From the NCBI GenBank assembly GCA_964640795.1, contig CAZXIN010000020.1:27106-91105 (forward strand): a stretch of DNA of 64,000 bases, written 5' to 3'. Of the stretch, positions 31,193 through 41,640 are shown one piece after another. Positions within the stretch are counted from its first letter, which is position 1. Each line of letters begins with the position of its first letter. A program made the position numbers and the translations under genes. Under the pieces are notes generated by a model, which made no database searches, was not told the DNA's origin, and worked only from the letters and a program-made list of their open reading frames with translations. Source of the stretch: M269 sp964640795. Its GTDB lineage: Bacteria; Pseudomonadota; Gammaproteobacteria; Enterobacterales; Alteromonadaceae.

Positions 31193-33400
31193 CTATGACG
31201 TCATAGTGTAAGTTGATTGCCTAGAGCCGGTTAAGTCTTCGCACAACTGTGACAAATCCGGATCCGCTAATATCTCTTCCAATGTTCTATTCAACTTGCG
31301 TTGCCAATTAGGATACTCATTGCTGGTACCCGGAACGTTAACAGGCTCATCCATATCTAGCCAGTCCTCTAATTGCAGGCTCAACATTGTACTATTTCCT
31401 TTCGCCATGTGATTTTGCAAAGCGTGATTAAGCGCCTGATGCATACCGGTTTGAGATGCATCTTTTGAGTGCCCTGCGGGTAATGCACCATGGCCATGCA
31501 ATGAATCTAGAATAGACTGTTTATCAGTAAGACGCTTGTCATATAAATGAGGCAACACCTCTTCATCATACAATTTAAGTTCTTTTGCTAATGCTAAGTC
31601 ATTGCAATGCCAATACCCTCTTAGGGTTGGAATATCGTGGGTTGTGAGTGCAGCTAACGACTGTTCTGGATAATGTTCCGGTGAGAAAAACCCTCCGTCG
31701 TGAGCCTGTTCAAACAGAAACACTCGATAAGACAAAATACCTTGCTCAGCTAACTTAGCCTTTATTTCTGGTGGCACTGTCCCTAAATCTTCACCGACGA
31801 TGGTTGTTTGGTTACGTTGACTTTCTAATGCCAGAATACCTAATAAGTCATCCATCGGATAATAAACATAACCACCTTGCTTTGCCTCATCATCGGCCCC
31901 GACCCACCACAATCTCAATAGCGCCATCACATGATCTAAACGCAGCGCACCACATGAACTCATATTAGCCGAAAATAAATCGATAATGGGCTGATACTGC
32001 TGCTGATAAAGTGTGTCAGGGTTCATTGGTGGTAACCCCCACTTTTGACCGAGGGGGCCCATAACATCAGGTGGCGCACCGATACTGGCTTTCAATGCGT
32101 ACAGATCCTGATTAGACCATATTTCACTGCTACCCTCGCTATCCCCAACAGCCAAGTCCCGATACAAACCTACAGTCATACCACTAGCTAATGCTTGCTG
32201 ATGTGCTTCTTCCAGCTGCAGTGATGCCTGCCATTGCAAATAAAGGTAAAATTTAATCCGATAGGCATGTTCTTTTTTAAATACTTTTACTGCAGGTTTG
32301 TCCGATTGATTTAATTCCTCAGGGAAAACCGGCCATCCCCAATTAGGCAACTCTCGCTCAATAAGATACGCTTGAATTGCCTCAAAAGTTGCTAGGTTAT
32401 CCAAAGTCCCACCACCTGCTTTAACAAACGCATTAAACGCTTCCTGTTTAAGGCAAGGCTTAGAGAGGTAAGTGGTGTTATACCAAGCAAAAATCCGTTC
32501 AAGTATATTAAGTTTAAGTTCAGTGACGCCTGTATAATCGACGTACTTGGATTGCCTTACCTGATTTAATTTGGATTGAAATGCCAAAGAATAAAACTCT
32601 GATTGCACTTCAGGTTGCTCAAACCCTTCTAAAGCTGGGACATTGAGGTAAAGTGTGTTCAACCATTTTCTTGAAGAGGGTCCATAAGGACTACAGGTTT
32701 TGGGATGATTCAAATACAACGCATGCATTGGGTTAAGGCCAATAAAGTTTGCCCCCTTATTTGCCAGCCCTGTAGCAAGCCTTTTTAAATCACCAAAATC
32801 ACCAATTCCCCAATTGTCGTCACTGCGTAAACAGTAGAGTTGTGCCGTAACACCCCATATTTTATTATTCTGTTGTGCGGTTGTATGTCGATAACATTGT
32901 TTCGGTGCAATAATGAGACGCATTGAACTGATATTATTTTCATCAACATCTTGCAATCGACACTCGTAGTACCCAGCTGAAAGCGTCATAGGTAGTTCAA
33001 CCAAATACTCCTGAAACTCGTCTCCGTCATTAAAATGCATGACATTAACCAGCTCACCGTCTATTGCAGAGAAGGGATGTTCTTTGAGTTTTTCATTCTC
33101 TCCAACAATCGCAAAGGTAAAATCTTCGGTAGCGAGTTCTATTGGTAATCTAACAGCGATAGATATTGCATCACTTTCTTTAACAACCTGAACCGGATTA
33201 AGTGGTCTTAGCCAATCACGTTGCACCTGTTGATTAACTTGATCAATGAGCTTACTTTCGTCTTTAACATCGTATCCCATAGCTGACAAAAGGCTGACCT
33301 TGGTAACCTCAGCAATGTCGACTGGTTTCCCCCAAGCGTCTATATAGGTACTTTCAATACCACGTACTTCACTTAACTCATCAATGAGCGAACTATTCAT
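31193..33400 (-). CDS. malQ: 4-alpha-glucanotransferase (amylomaltase)
   Basis: From ATG 33400 the product has about 735 residues. It is a GH77 amylomaltase, with catalytic motifs MSSCGALRLDHVMALLRLWWV, IVGEDLGTVPPEIKAKLA and AALTTHDIPTLRGYW. It transfers glucan chains between maltodextrins. A TTG start 6 codons earlier is also possible. First gene of the malQ-glgB-glgX run and divergent from gap over a shared 188-base region. Confidence 0.95.
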   Translation of the reverse strand: MNSSLIDELSEVRGIESTYIDAWGKPVDIAEVTKVSLLSAMGYDVKDESKLIDQVNQQVQRDWLRPLNPVQVVKESDAISIAVRLPIELATEDFTFAIVGENEKLKEHPFSAIDGELVNVMHFNDGDEFQEYLVELPMTLSAGYYECRLQDVDENNISSMRLIIAPKQCYRHTTAQQNNKIWGVTAQLYCLRSDDNWGIGDFGDLKRLATGLANKGANFIGLNPMHALYLNHPKTCSPYGPSSRKWLNTLYLNVPALEGFEQPEVQSEFYSLAFQSKLNQVRQSKYVDYTGVTELKLNILERIFAWYNTTYLSKPCLKQEAFNAFVKAGGGTLDNLATFEAIQAYLIERELPNWGWPVFPEELNQSDKPAVKVFKKEHAYRIKFYLYLQWQASLQLEEAHQQALASGMTVGLYRDLAVGDSEGSSEIWSNQDLYALKASIGAPPDVMGPLGQKWGLPPMNPDTLYQQQYQPIIDLFSANMSSCGALRLDHVMALLRLWWVGADDEAKQGGYVYYPMDDLLGILALESQRNQTTIVGEDLGTVPPEIKAKLAEQGILSYRVFLFEQAHDGGFFSPEHYPEQSLAALTTHDIPTLRGYWHCNDLALAKELKLYDEEVLPHLYDKRLTDKQSILDSLHGHGALPAGHSKDASQTGMHQALNHALQNHMAKGNSTMLSLQLEDWLDMDEPVNVPGTSNEYPNWQRKLNRTLEEILADPDLSQLCEDLTGSRQSTYTMTS

Positions 33401-33546
33401 ACTTGCAAGTCTTCCCAAACAAGATCCAAAACTGTTGCTTAGTCTAAACTATAACTAGTCACTTTATCCACGACCAACCATTAACGTAATTAAACAACAT
33501 TTTTTGCTTTTATTTTGATTAATACTATTAATACAGGCATAATTTA

Positions 33547-33561
33547 CGTAATATAATTACA
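33547..33561 (+). promoter_or_regulatory. HexR-like site upstream of gap
   Basis: CGTAATATAATTACA at 33547-33561 is one base off the perfect palindrome TGTAAT-N3-ATTACA found before pyk. A weaker related element (CGTAATTAAACAACA) is near 33485. Confidence 0.7.
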
Positions 33562-33588
33562 TATTACTTATTTTGTTGAGGATTTATC

Positions 33589-34581
33589 ATGTCAATTAAA
33601 GTCGCTATTAATGGTTTTGGCCGCATCGGTCGCCTTGTTTTCCGCGAAGCCTTCCAAAGACAAGATATTGAAATTGTTGGCATAAATGATCTTATTGACG
33701 CTGAGTATATGGCTTACATGCTTAAATACGATTCGACTCATGGCCGATTTAATGGCTCCGTTGAGGTCAAAGATGGGCAGCTTATCGTTAATGACAAAGC
33801 TATCAGAACCACGTCGGAGCGTGATCCAGCTAATCTAGCTTGGGGTGATCTGAACGTTGATGTTGTTGTTGAGGCTACGGGCTTATTCTTAACAGACGAA
33901 GCTGCCAGAAAACACATCCAAGCCGGCGCGAAGAAAGTTGTTCTTTCAGCCCCATCTAAAGATGCAACGCCTATGTTCGTAATGGGTGTTAATCACGAAA
34001 GCTATGATGGACAAGATATTGTTTCAAATGCTTCGTGTACAACTAACTGCTTAGCGCCGTTAGCGAAAGTGCTTAATGATAACTTTGGTATTACTGATGG
34101 CCTAATGACAACTGTTCATGCAACGACTGCGACGCAAAAAACAGTTGATGGCCCTTCTGTTAAAGATTGGCGCGGTGGTCGTGGAGCTTCCCAAAACATC
34201 ATTCCATCATCAACGGGGGCAGCTAAAGCAGTAGGTAAAGTTATACCTGAGTTAAACGGTAAGTTAACTGGTATGGCATTTAGAGTACCTACTGCGAATG
34301 TTTCTGTTGTCGATTTGACTGTCAACTTATCAAAGCCTGCAACTTATGAGCAAATCTGTATGGCGGTTAAAGAAGCATCAGAAGGCGAGCTAAAAGGTAT
34401 TCTTGCATACACAGAAGATCAGGTTGTTTCTCAAGATTTCATTGGTGAAACTTGCACCTCTGTCTTCGATGCTGGCGCAGGTATTGCCCTCACAGATACC
34501 TTTGTGAAAGTTGTTTCTTGGTATGACAACGAAATCGGCTACTCAAACAAAGTACTCGATCTTGTGACACATATTGCATAA
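33589..34581 (+). CDS. gap: Glyceraldehyde-3-phosphate dehydrogenase
   Basis: The 330-residue enzyme oxidises glyceraldehyde-3-P with NAD. The NAD site is INGFGRIGRLVFRE; the catalytic Cys 150 lies in SNASCTTNCLAP. C-terminal SWYDNEIGYSNKVLDL is standard. A TTGAGGA ribosome site precedes the ATG. The HexR-like palindrome about 30 bases upstream suggests control by sugar catabolites. A terminator and the mutarotase gene follow. Confidence 0.95.
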   Translation: MSIKVAINGFGRIGRLVFREAFQRQDIEIVGINDLIDAEYMAYMLKYDSTHGRFNGSVEVKDGQLIVNDKAIRTTSERDPANLAWGDLNVDVVVEATGLFLTDEAARKHIQAGAKKVVLSAPSKDATPMFVMGVNHESYDGQDIVSNASCTTNCLAPLAKVLNDNFGITDGLMTTVHATTATQKTVDGPSVKDWRGGRGASQNIIPSSTGAAKAVGKVIPELNGKLTGMAFRVPTANVSVVDLTVNLSKPATYEQICMAVKEASEGELKGILAYTEDQVVSQDFIGETCTSVFDAGAGIALTDTFVKVVSWYDNEIGYSNKVLDLVTHIA

Positions 34582-34626
34582 GGCGACAATAGAGCGTTAT
34601 TAGCAACGCATTAACATGACACTTCC

Positions 34627-34661
34627 TAAGCGACATCAGGCCTACTGAATGTCGCTTTTTT
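34627..34661 (+). terminator. Terminator of gap
   Basis: AAGCGACAT and ATGTCGCTT form a stem around a 12-base loop, followed by TTTTTT. Confidence 0.85.
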
Positions 34662-34700
34662 ATGTCACCCTATTATCCCCTCTAATTAAAAGAAACCTCT

Positions 34701-35576
34701 ATGTCAGAACTCTTGTCAGTTATCTATCAAACCAATGAGCATGGCGTTCAATACGTCCAAGTTAACAATGACTACGCTAAAGCTGAGGTTTGCCTCTATG
34801 GTGGTCACGTCACTCGTTTTGCACCAAAGACAGACAATCGCGAGAGGCTATGGGTGAGTCCAAATACCAGACTCGATGCCAGCAAACCAATTCGAGGTGG
34901 TGTGCCTATTTGTTGGCCTTGGTTTGGCGACTTTAAATTATCTCCGCTTTTCCACACCTCAGAACACCAAAACGCTAACTTCCCCGCTCACGGTTTTCTA
35001 AGAACACAAAATTGGTCTGTTGACAAAATAGTAGAAGACAGCAAGAACACAAAACTCTATCTAAAACCTGAGTCCACAGCAGGCTTGGGGTTTAAACATC
35101 AGGCAGACGTCACTTTTATTGTAACCATAGGCGAAGCATTGAGCCTCGACCTAGTGACTCAAAATACAGGTGCAGAGGCCTTCAATTACAGCTGCGCCCT
35201 GCACTCCTATTTCGCTATCGAGAATATACATAAAACCGTTTTAGAAGGGCTAAGTGGTGACTATTTTGACAAAACACGTGGATTCAATCGGTTCGAGACA
35301 CCTGACAATTATCAATTTACTTCAGAAACAGACAGAGTGCACTTAAACGCAGCTGCAAAAGTGTCTATTCTCAATGGGTTTAAAACAGAGGTTGTTTCAT
35401 ATGGGCATGACAGTATAGTCGTTTGGAACCCTTGGGCAGAAAAGTCGGCTTCTATGCAGGATATGAGTGACGACGGCTATCAACAGATGCTTTGCGTTGA
35501 GACTGCTGTCACTCAATTACCGGGTCATGCTTTAGCTCCCGGTGAGTCTCATCGCTTAAAACAAGTCATCAATTAA
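34701..35576 (+). CDS. hexM: D-hexose-6-phosphate mutarotase family protein (YeaD-like)
   Basis: The 291-residue protein is of the aldose-1-epimerase-like fold of hexose-6-P mutarotases. Features include GGHVTRFAPKTDNRERLWVSP, an early RGGVPICWPWFGDF, NYSCALHSYFAIENI and a C-terminal MLCVETAVTQLP. It would speed anomer exchange of glucose-6-P before zwf or pgi. It sits 119 bases past gap with a terminator between, and faces the eda end of the zwf operon. Confidence 0.85.
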   Translation: MSELLSVIYQTNEHGVQYVQVNNDYAKAEVCLYGGHVTRFAPKTDNRERLWVSPNTRLDASKPIRGGVPICWPWFGDFKLSPLFHTSEHQNANFPAHGFLRTQNWSVDKIVEDSKNTKLYLKPESTAGLGFKHQADVTFIVTIGEALSLDLVTQNTGAEAFNYSCALHSYFAIENIHKTVLEGLSGDYFDKTRGFNRFETPDNYQFTSETDRVHLNAAAKVSILNGFKTEVVSYGHDSIVVWNPWAEKSASMQDMSDDGYQQMLCVETAVTQLPGHALAPGESHRLKQVIN

Positions 35577-35716
35577 GGTGTTAAGCCTGCTTTAACCTCT
35601 GGTACATGAGCAATCAACATTTCCGATTGAAATCAGTCCCACAAGCAACTTATTTTAAACGACTAAAGAGAAGCTGTGGGAGTGAATTCATCCACGAACA
35701 ACCTCGCGGATGATAA

Positions 35717-36373
35717 TCAGCGCTCTTGATTGGAATTGGCGCCGCAAACAGCCTGTTTGGCTAAATCTGTAATGCGTTTCCAATCACCTGACTGCAAAGC
35801 ATCTTCTGGCACCAACCATGAACCACCAACACATTGAATGCTTGGTAAAGCCAAATAGTCCAGATAATTAGCTGGAGAAATACCCCCCGTTGGACAAAAC
35901 ACAACATCTGGGAATGGCCCACTAATGGCCTTCAGAGCTTTTACACCACCTGATGCTTCAGCTGGGAAAAACTTGAAGTGTGTATAACCAAAATCTAGCC
36001 CGAGCATCAATTCTGAAATTGATGCAATACCGGGTATTAATGCGATACTGGACTCAGTTCCGGCTTCTAATAAACGACTTGTTAAACCGGGGCTAATAGC
36101 GAATTTTGCTCCTGCATCAATCACTTGCTGCAATTGATTTGGATTGGTGACTGTACCCGCGCCAATGACAGCATCTGGGAGCTTGGTTGCAATTTCAGAA
36201 ATCACATCTAATGCAGCTGGTGTGCGCAATGTTACTTCCAATACCTTTACGCCTCCCTCAATCAGCGCTTCAGCCATTGGCACTGCATGAGCAACGTCAT
36301 TGACCACAAGCACAGGAACCACAGGCCCTTGAGCAAAAACTTCGGCAGAAGACATTTTCCAGTTTATTGTCAT
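35717..36373 (-). CDS. eda: KDPG/KHG aldolase
   Basis: The 218-residue aldolase cleaves 2-keto-3-deoxy-6-phosphogluconate into pyruvate and glyceraldehyde-3-P. EVTLRTPAALD holds the conserved Glu; GAGTVTNPNQ and the Schiff-base Lys in HFKFFPAEASGG follow. Last gene of zwf-pgl-edd-glk-eda, 5 bases downstream of glk. Confidence 0.95.
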   Translation of the reverse strand: MTINWKMSSAEVFAQGPVVPVLVVNDVAHAVPMAEALIEGGVKVLEVTLRTPAALDVISEIATKLPDAVIGAGTVTNPNQLQQVIDAGAKFAISPGLTSRLLEAGTESSIALIPGIASISELMLGLDFGYTHFKFFPAEASGGVKALKAISGPFPDVVFCPTGGISPANYLDYLALPSIQCVGGSWLVPEDALQSGDWKRITDLAKQAVCGANSNQER

Positions 36374-36378
36374 TGTGA

Positions 36379-37335
36379 TTAACCTTTATAGTGTTGTTCA
36401 AGATGCGCGGCGGCACCAATCAAGCCAAAATCAGGCTCAGTTATCAAATACGTAGGAATATCGCGCACATAATCTGTAAATCTGCCTTTAGCTTCAAAGG
36501 CCAATCTAAAATCACTTGTGGCAAAGTGATCGACAAAATGCTGAACCACACCACCTGCAATATAAACACCACCGAATGTGCCTAAATTGAGTGCTAGGTT
36601 TCCAGCAAAGGAGCCAAGGATACGACAGAACTGGCCTAATGCAGCCAAACAGATATCACAAGAACCATTCAATGCTTTACCTGTAATACCTGATGCTTCT
36701 TCTTCAGACGCGTTAACACCTGCATCCTTTGCTAAAGCGCGATAAATATTAACGAGACCACGGCCAGAAAGTACTTCTTCAGCAGAAGGGTGAATACCTT
36801 CACTACGAAGATATTGCCAAACAGTTATGTCTACTTCATCGGCAGGTGCAAAATCAACATGTCCACCCTCACCATCTAATGTTTGCCATCCAGATTCGGA
36901 CTTAACAAGGTGCCCGACCCCTAGGCCTGTGCCCGGCCCAAAAACAGCAATGTTTTCGTTTTCTTGAGCGTTACCACCACCGACTTTTAATTTCTGCTCA
37001 TCATTTAAAACAGGAACGCACATAGCAACGGCTGTAAAATCATTGATAACGAGTAAACTTTTGAGGTTAAGCCGCTCGCGTGTTTCCTTAACCGAAAACT
37101 GCCAACTGTGATTCGTCATCTTAATAAGGTCATGATTCACTGGACAAGCGATAGCGATACAACCGGCTTCAAACTCTGCATCGGGGAACTGGGAAAAGTA
37201 GTCCTCGATAGCATCAGCAATATGCGTAAAGTCTTTGCACAAGTACTTCTTAATATTAGACACTTGCCCATTAACTTCGGTCGCTAAACGAATATTAGTG
37301 CCACCAACATCAGCTACAAAACGTGAAAACTTCAT
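36379..37335 (-). CDS. glk: Glucokinase
   Basis: The 318-residue protein is of the bacterial glucokinase family: phosphate site FVADVGGTNIRLAT, LLVINDFTAVAM, FGPGTGLGVGHL, and adenosine region GGVYIAGGVVQHF. It phosphorylates glucose with ATP. It lies between edd and eda with 5-base gaps, so it feeds the Entner-Doudoroff path within one operon. Confidence 0.95.
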   Translation of the reverse strand: MKFSRFVADVGGTNIRLATEVNGQVSNIKKYLCKDFTHIADAIEDYFSQFPDAEFEAGCIAIACPVNHDLIKMTNHSWQFSVKETRERLNLKSLLVINDFTAVAMCVPVLNDEQKLKVGGGNAQENENIAVFGPGTGLGVGHLVKSESGWQTLDGEGGHVDFAPADEVDITVWQYLRSEGIHPSAEEVLSGRGLVNIYRALAKDAGVNASEEEASGITGKALNGSCDICLAALGQFCRILGSFAGNLALNLGTFGGVYIAGGVVQHFVDHFATSDFRLAFEAKGRFTDYVRDIPTYLITEPDFGLIGAAAHLEQHYKG

Positions 37336-37340
37336 CTTTT

Positions 37341-39155
37341 TTACTCGTGAAAAACTGCGCTAGCACCTTGCTCCGCACCTGTTAACAAGGATCTCATACC
37401 CGCAAACATTTCTCGACCCATCCCCTGTTTATGTTTTAGGACACTGTCACTGTTTACTTTACGTTTAGCGAGTACATCGGCTTCTACGAGTAAATTCAAT
37501 TCACCAGTTTCGACATTCAGCTCGATCATATCGCCGTTATTAACTTTCGCAATAAGGCCGCCGTCTAACGCTTCTGGCGTTAAGTGAATAGCTGCAGGCA
37601 CTTTACCTGACGCCCCTGACATACGGCCATCAGTAACCAGTGCCACTTGATAACCTTGATCTTGCAAAACACCTAAAGATGGCGTCAATCGGTGAAGTTC
37701 CGGCATACCAATCGCCTTTGGACCTTGATAACGGACTACCACAATACAATTTTTATTTAACTCACCAGCTTGAAATGCTTTTTCGATATCGGTTTGGGTT
37801 TCAAATACAACTGCAGGTGCTTTGATAATAGGTGCGTCTTCGCGCAAAGCAGACGTTTTCATCACACTGCGCCCCAAGTTACCTTTTAACACTGACAAAC
37901 CGCCATGTGAGCTAAAAGGCTTACTAACCGATGCAACAACATCAGTATCCAATGACGCCATTGGACCATCTTCCCAAATCAACTCACCATCTCTCAGCTT
38001 TGGTTCTTTGGTGTATCGTTCCAAGCCTTCACCACAAATAGTCTTAACATCATTGTGCAATAAACCAGCGCTTAATAATTCTCTGAACAACAGAGCCATA
38101 CCACCAGCAGCAGTAAAGTGATTAATATCGGCAGAGCCATTCGGATAAATCCGTGTTAACAACGGAACGGCATTGGAAATCTCAGAAAAGTCATCCCAGT
38201 TAATGGTATAGCCAGCTGATTTCGCTATCGCTACCAAGTGCATTGTGTGATTAGTCGACCCGCCTGTCGCTAATAACGCAACCAAACCATTAACTATTGC
38301 CTTAGCATCAACAATATGACCAATAGGCGTATAGTTATCACCAAGGTCCGTTAACCGTGCAACTTGCTTAGCTGCTGCTTTTGTTAACGCTTCTCTAAGC
38401 GGCGTTCCTGGATTAACAAAAGAAGAGCCTGGCAAATGTAGCCCCATCATTTCGACCACTAACTGGTTACTGTTTGCTGTGCCATAGAAAGTACAGGTGC
38501 CCGGTGAATGGTAGGATTGAGACTCAGCTTCGAGCAATTCTTCTCGCCCTACTTTACCTTGAGCATAATCCTGACGTACTCGCGCTTTTTCTTTATTGGG
38601 TAAGCCAGAAGGCATTGGGCCCGCCGGCACAAAAACTGTGGGTAAATGCCCAAAGCTTAATGCGCCCATCAGTAAGCCAGGGACAATTTTATCACAGATA
38701 CCTAAAGCTAATGTGCCATCAAACATGTTATGAGATAGAGAGACAGCGGTCGCCATTGCGATCACGTCGCGGCTCATCAAACTCAAATCCATACCATCTT
38801 GGCCTTGAGTCACACCATCACACATAGCGGGCACACCACCAGCAAATTGCGCGACACTACCAACATCAACTAATGCTTGTTTAAGTATTGCAGGATAGTC
38901 TTCATAGGGCTGGTGTGCAGATAGCATATCGTTGTATGAAGAAATGATAGCGATATTAGACTTTGTCATACTACGTAAAGACGACTTGTCGTCAGCACCA
39001 CAAGCTGCAAATCCATGAGCCAGATTACCGCAAGACAAACTGCCACGATGCGGCCCATCTAAACGCGCTTTCTCTATCTTGTCTAAATAGGCTTGACGCC
39101 CGCTTTGACTGCGTTCAATAATCCGCTGTGTGACTCGTTCGATAACCCGATTCAT
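37341..39155 (-). CDS. edd: 6-phosphogluconate dehydratase
   Basis: The 604-residue dehydratase of the IlvD/Edd family converts 6-phosphogluconate to KDPG and carries an Fe-S cluster. Cluster-region motifs are LALGICDKIVPGLLMG and the SLSCGNLAHGF/GGVPAMCDGVTQGQDGM stretches; DGRMSGASGKVPAAIH near the end is standard. Length equals that of E. coli Edd (603). 5-base gap to glk and 9 bases after pgl. Confidence 0.95.
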   Translation of the reverse strand: MNRVIERVTQRIIERSQSGRQAYLDKIEKARLDGPHRGSLSCGNLAHGFAACGADDKSSLRSMTKSNIAIISSYNDMLSAHQPYEDYPAILKQALVDVGSVAQFAGGVPAMCDGVTQGQDGMDLSLMSRDVIAMATAVSLSHNMFDGTLALGICDKIVPGLLMGALSFGHLPTVFVPAGPMPSGLPNKEKARVRQDYAQGKVGREELLEAESQSYHSPGTCTFYGTANSNQLVVEMMGLHLPGSSFVNPGTPLREALTKAAAKQVARLTDLGDNYTPIGHIVDAKAIVNGLVALLATGGSTNHTMHLVAIAKSAGYTINWDDFSEISNAVPLLTRIYPNGSADINHFTAAGGMALLFRELLSAGLLHNDVKTICGEGLERYTKEPKLRDGELIWEDGPMASLDTDVVASVSKPFSSHGGLSVLKGNLGRSVMKTSALREDAPIIKAPAVVFETQTDIEKAFQAGELNKNCIVVVRYQGPKAIGMPELHRLTPSLGVLQDQGYQVALVTDGRMSGASGKVPAAIHLTPEALDGGLIAKVNNGDMIELNVETGELNLLVEADVLAKRKVNSDSVLKHKQGMGREMFAGMRSLLTGAEQGASAVFHE

Positions 39156-39164
39156 TGTTTTCTC

Positions 39165-39854
39165 CTAGGGTGCCCAGACCAACTCTACGTCTGCTCGGTT
39201 TAATATTGCTCGTATCGGCATAGCGCGCTCATCATCACCAGAGAGCGCTGTTTGAAGTACCTTCTGCTTGCTTTCACCCGTCAAGTGTAAGAACACGTGA
39301 CGGCTGTTTAGCAATGCAGGTAAGGTAAGTGATATTCTTTGATTAGGTGCTGTTGTTGGCTGCACAGCAATATAACGTTGGCCTGAGTCAAGATTAAGAC
39401 CATCATCAATTTGCGCCGAGCATGGAAATAAAGAAGCAGTATGTCCGTCTTCTCCCATCCCCAAAATAAGCACATCAAAAGGCGTTTGAATTGACTCAAG
39501 CTGAGCCGTCAACTCACTGACAGCACTGGTCGCATCATTAGCATCCGTTTTTAACGAATAGAACGTCGCCGCAGACGCTTTACCTTGCATTAAATGTGTA
39601 CGAATGGTTTTTTCGTTGCTGGCCTCATCATCCGCTGGCACCCAACGTTCGTCGGCTAAGGTAATATCGACTTTTGCCCAGTCTAGCGCTTGTTCAGCTA
39701 ATTGTTGAAACAGACCAACAGGTGTTCTACCGCCAGAAAGGACAAGGCTTGCTCTACCATTAACTCGAATACCTTGATTCAGTAGCGTGACAATCTTTTC
39801 TGCAAATTGGCTATTCAACTGCTCTGGGGTCTGATAGATAGATTCTTTCATCAA
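39165..39854 (-). CDS. pgl: 6-phosphogluconolactonase
   Basis: The 229-residue DevB-type lactonase hydrolyses 6-phosphogluconolactone. Motifs: SLVLSGGRTPVGLFQ, ADERWVPADDEASNEK, LGMGEDGHTASLFP. Lies 6 bases from zwf in the same operon. Confidence 0.95.
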   Translation of the reverse strand: MMKESIYQTPEQLNSQFAEKIVTLLNQGIRVNGRASLVLSGGRTPVGLFQQLAEQALDWAKVDITLADERWVPADDEASNEKTIRTHLMQGKASAATFYSLKTDANDATSAVSELTAQLESIQTPFDVLILGMGEDGHTASLFPCSAQIDDGLNLDSGQRYIAVQPTTAPNQRISLTLPALLNSRHVFLHLTGESKQKVLQTALSGDDERAMPIRAILNRADVELVWAP

Positions 39855-39860
39855 TATCCC

Positions 39861-41363
39861 CTAATTCTCTTTTTTCTTTTTCTTTGGCTTAACTTCGTAC
39901 CAAGCACGATCATCACGAGCTAGCAAGGCAATCGACGATACGGGCCCCCATGTTCCTGCTTGATAATTCTCTGGCGGTTCGTTTGTTGATTCCCATGCGG
40001 CTAATATGCCATCAACGAATTTCCAAGCCTGTTCAACTTCATCTCGTCTCACAAACAGCGCCTGATTACCTAACATGACTTCCAGCAATAACTTCTCATA
40101 GGCATCAGCGATACGCTCATCAGCAAACGTTTCTGAAAAGCTCAAGTTCAACTTAGATTTCTGCAAGTCCATTGAGCCTTTACTAGCAAGGCCTGGCACT
40201 TTATTCATAACCGTTACTTCTACACCTTCATCAGGTTGTAAACGTATGGTCAGTTTATTTTGTGGTAACTGAGTAAAACTATCGCCAAATAAGTTGTGTG
40301 GCTGACGCTTAAAGTAAATAACAACTTCACTGGTTTTGCTTGGCATACGCTTACCGGTGCGCAAATAGAATGGCACACCTGCCCAACGCCAATTGTCTAT
40401 CGCTATTTTCAATGCAACAAAGGTTTCTGTTTCTGACTGTTCGTTCGCATCAGGCTCTTCCAGATACCCTGGCACTTCTTCACCTTTAACAAATCCGCCA
40501 GAGTACTGCCCTCTGACTGTGCATTCACGCACGTTTGATGCTGTAATAGGTCTAAGCGCTTTCAAAACTTTTAGCTTTTCATCACGAATACTATCAGCAT
40601 CAAGTGTTGTAGGCGGCTCCATAGCAATCAATGTCAGTATTTGAAGCAAGTGATTCTGCACCATGTCGCGCATTTGCCCTGCTTCATCAAAGTAACCCCA
40701 TCGACCTTCAATGCCAACAGATTCAGCGACACTTATTTGAACATGGTCGATACAATCGTGATCCCAATTAGTAGCAAAGATAGAGTTGGCGAAACGCAAT
40801 GCAATAAGATTCAATACGGTTTCTTTACCCAGATAATGATCTATACGATATATCTGCTTTTCAGTAAAAAACTCAGCAACTTGGTCATTAATAACTTTAG
40901 AACTCTCTAAGTCATGACCAATAGGTTTTTCAAGAACAACTCGAACACTGGGATCAATCACACCAGCGTTATTCATGCCTCGGCAAATATTGCCGAATAA
41001 GGAAGGCGCTGTTGCAAAATAACAAACCATGGTGCGTCCAGCATCAACATGATCAGTTAATGCCAGGTAGCTGTCCTCGTCTGTTAAGTCAATCTGAGCA
41101 TAATCAATTTTTGTTTTGAAACGCTCCCAAGTCTCTTCGCAAATTTTTTCACCTGCAAAAGTCTCTAAACTCTCTAGGACAATATCTATATATTCTTCTA
41201 GAGAGAAATCTTGGCGAGCAACGCCAATAATTTTTGTTGCTTTCGGAATGAGTTCGGCTTTTTCTAGCTGATACAAAGCGGGTAGCAATTTGCGCCGAGC
41301 AAGATCACCTTTTGTGCCAAACAGCACGAAATCGCTTGGTTCGAAAGAGTTTTCCAACACCAT
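39861..41363 (-). CDS. zwf: Glucose-6-phosphate 1-dehydrogenase
   Basis: The 500-residue enzyme oxidises glucose-6-P to the lactone with NADP or NAD. It has the N-terminal Rossmann motif FGTKGDLARRKLLPALYQLE, the active-site signature RIDHYLGKETVLNL and KRMPSKTSEVVIYF. Ends with a Lys-rich tail (PKKKKKEN). First gene of the operon, divergent from hexR; two HexR-like boxes lie between the two genes. Confidence 0.95.
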   Translation of the reverse strand: MVLENSFEPSDFVLFGTKGDLARRKLLPALYQLEKAELIPKATKIIGVARQDFSLEEYIDIVLESLETFAGEKICEETWERFKTKIDYAQIDLTDEDSYLALTDHVDAGRTMVCYFATAPSLFGNICRGMNNAGVIDPSVRVVLEKPIGHDLESSKVINDQVAEFFTEKQIYRIDHYLGKETVLNLIALRFANSIFATNWDHDCIDHVQISVAESVGIEGRWGYFDEAGQMRDMVQNHLLQILTLIAMEPPTTLDADSIRDEKLKVLKALRPITASNVRECTVRGQYSGGFVKGEEVPGYLEEPDANEQSETETFVALKIAIDNWRWAGVPFYLRTGKRMPSKTSEVVIYFKRQPHNLFGDSFTQLPQNKLTIRLQPDEGVEVTVMNKVPGLASKGSMDLQKSKLNLSFSETFADERIADAYEKLLLEVMLGNQALFVRRDEVEQAWKFVDGILAAWESTNEPPENYQAGTWGPVSSIALLARDDRAWYEVKPKKKKKEN

Positions 41364-41466
41364 GATGATTTACCTGATTTTTATATGTAAATAAGTTTAG
41401 CTACCCGTAGGAAAATTACTTTTTAGCGACATACTACCGGTAATTTTTCAACATAATAGCTCAATA

Positions 41467-41481
41467 TGTAGTAATATTACA
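41467..41481. promoter_or_regulatory. HexR-like site 1 in the zwf-hexR intergenic region
   Basis: TGTAGTAATATTACA is a near-perfect 15-bp palindrome of the form TGTART-N3-ATTACA, about 100 bases before zwf. Confidence 0.75.
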
Positions 41482-41549
41482 ACCAATACAATTATTTTTG
41501 ACCCTGTCGCTGTTTAATGTCAGCCTTAACAGACAACATGCATGACATT

Positions 41550-41564
41550 TGTTAAAAAATTACA
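41550..41564. promoter_or_regulatory. HexR-like site 2 in the zwf-hexR intergenic region
   Basis: TGTTAAAAAATTACA has one intact half site (ATTACA) and one degenerate half, 77 bases before hexR. Could give autoregulation. Confidence 0.5.
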
Positions 41565-41640
41565 TTGGTTTTCTCTTACATTCCAAGTAACAAATTGGCA
41601 CTGTAAGTAAGCACATTATAAATAAGAATCCGCGTTACGT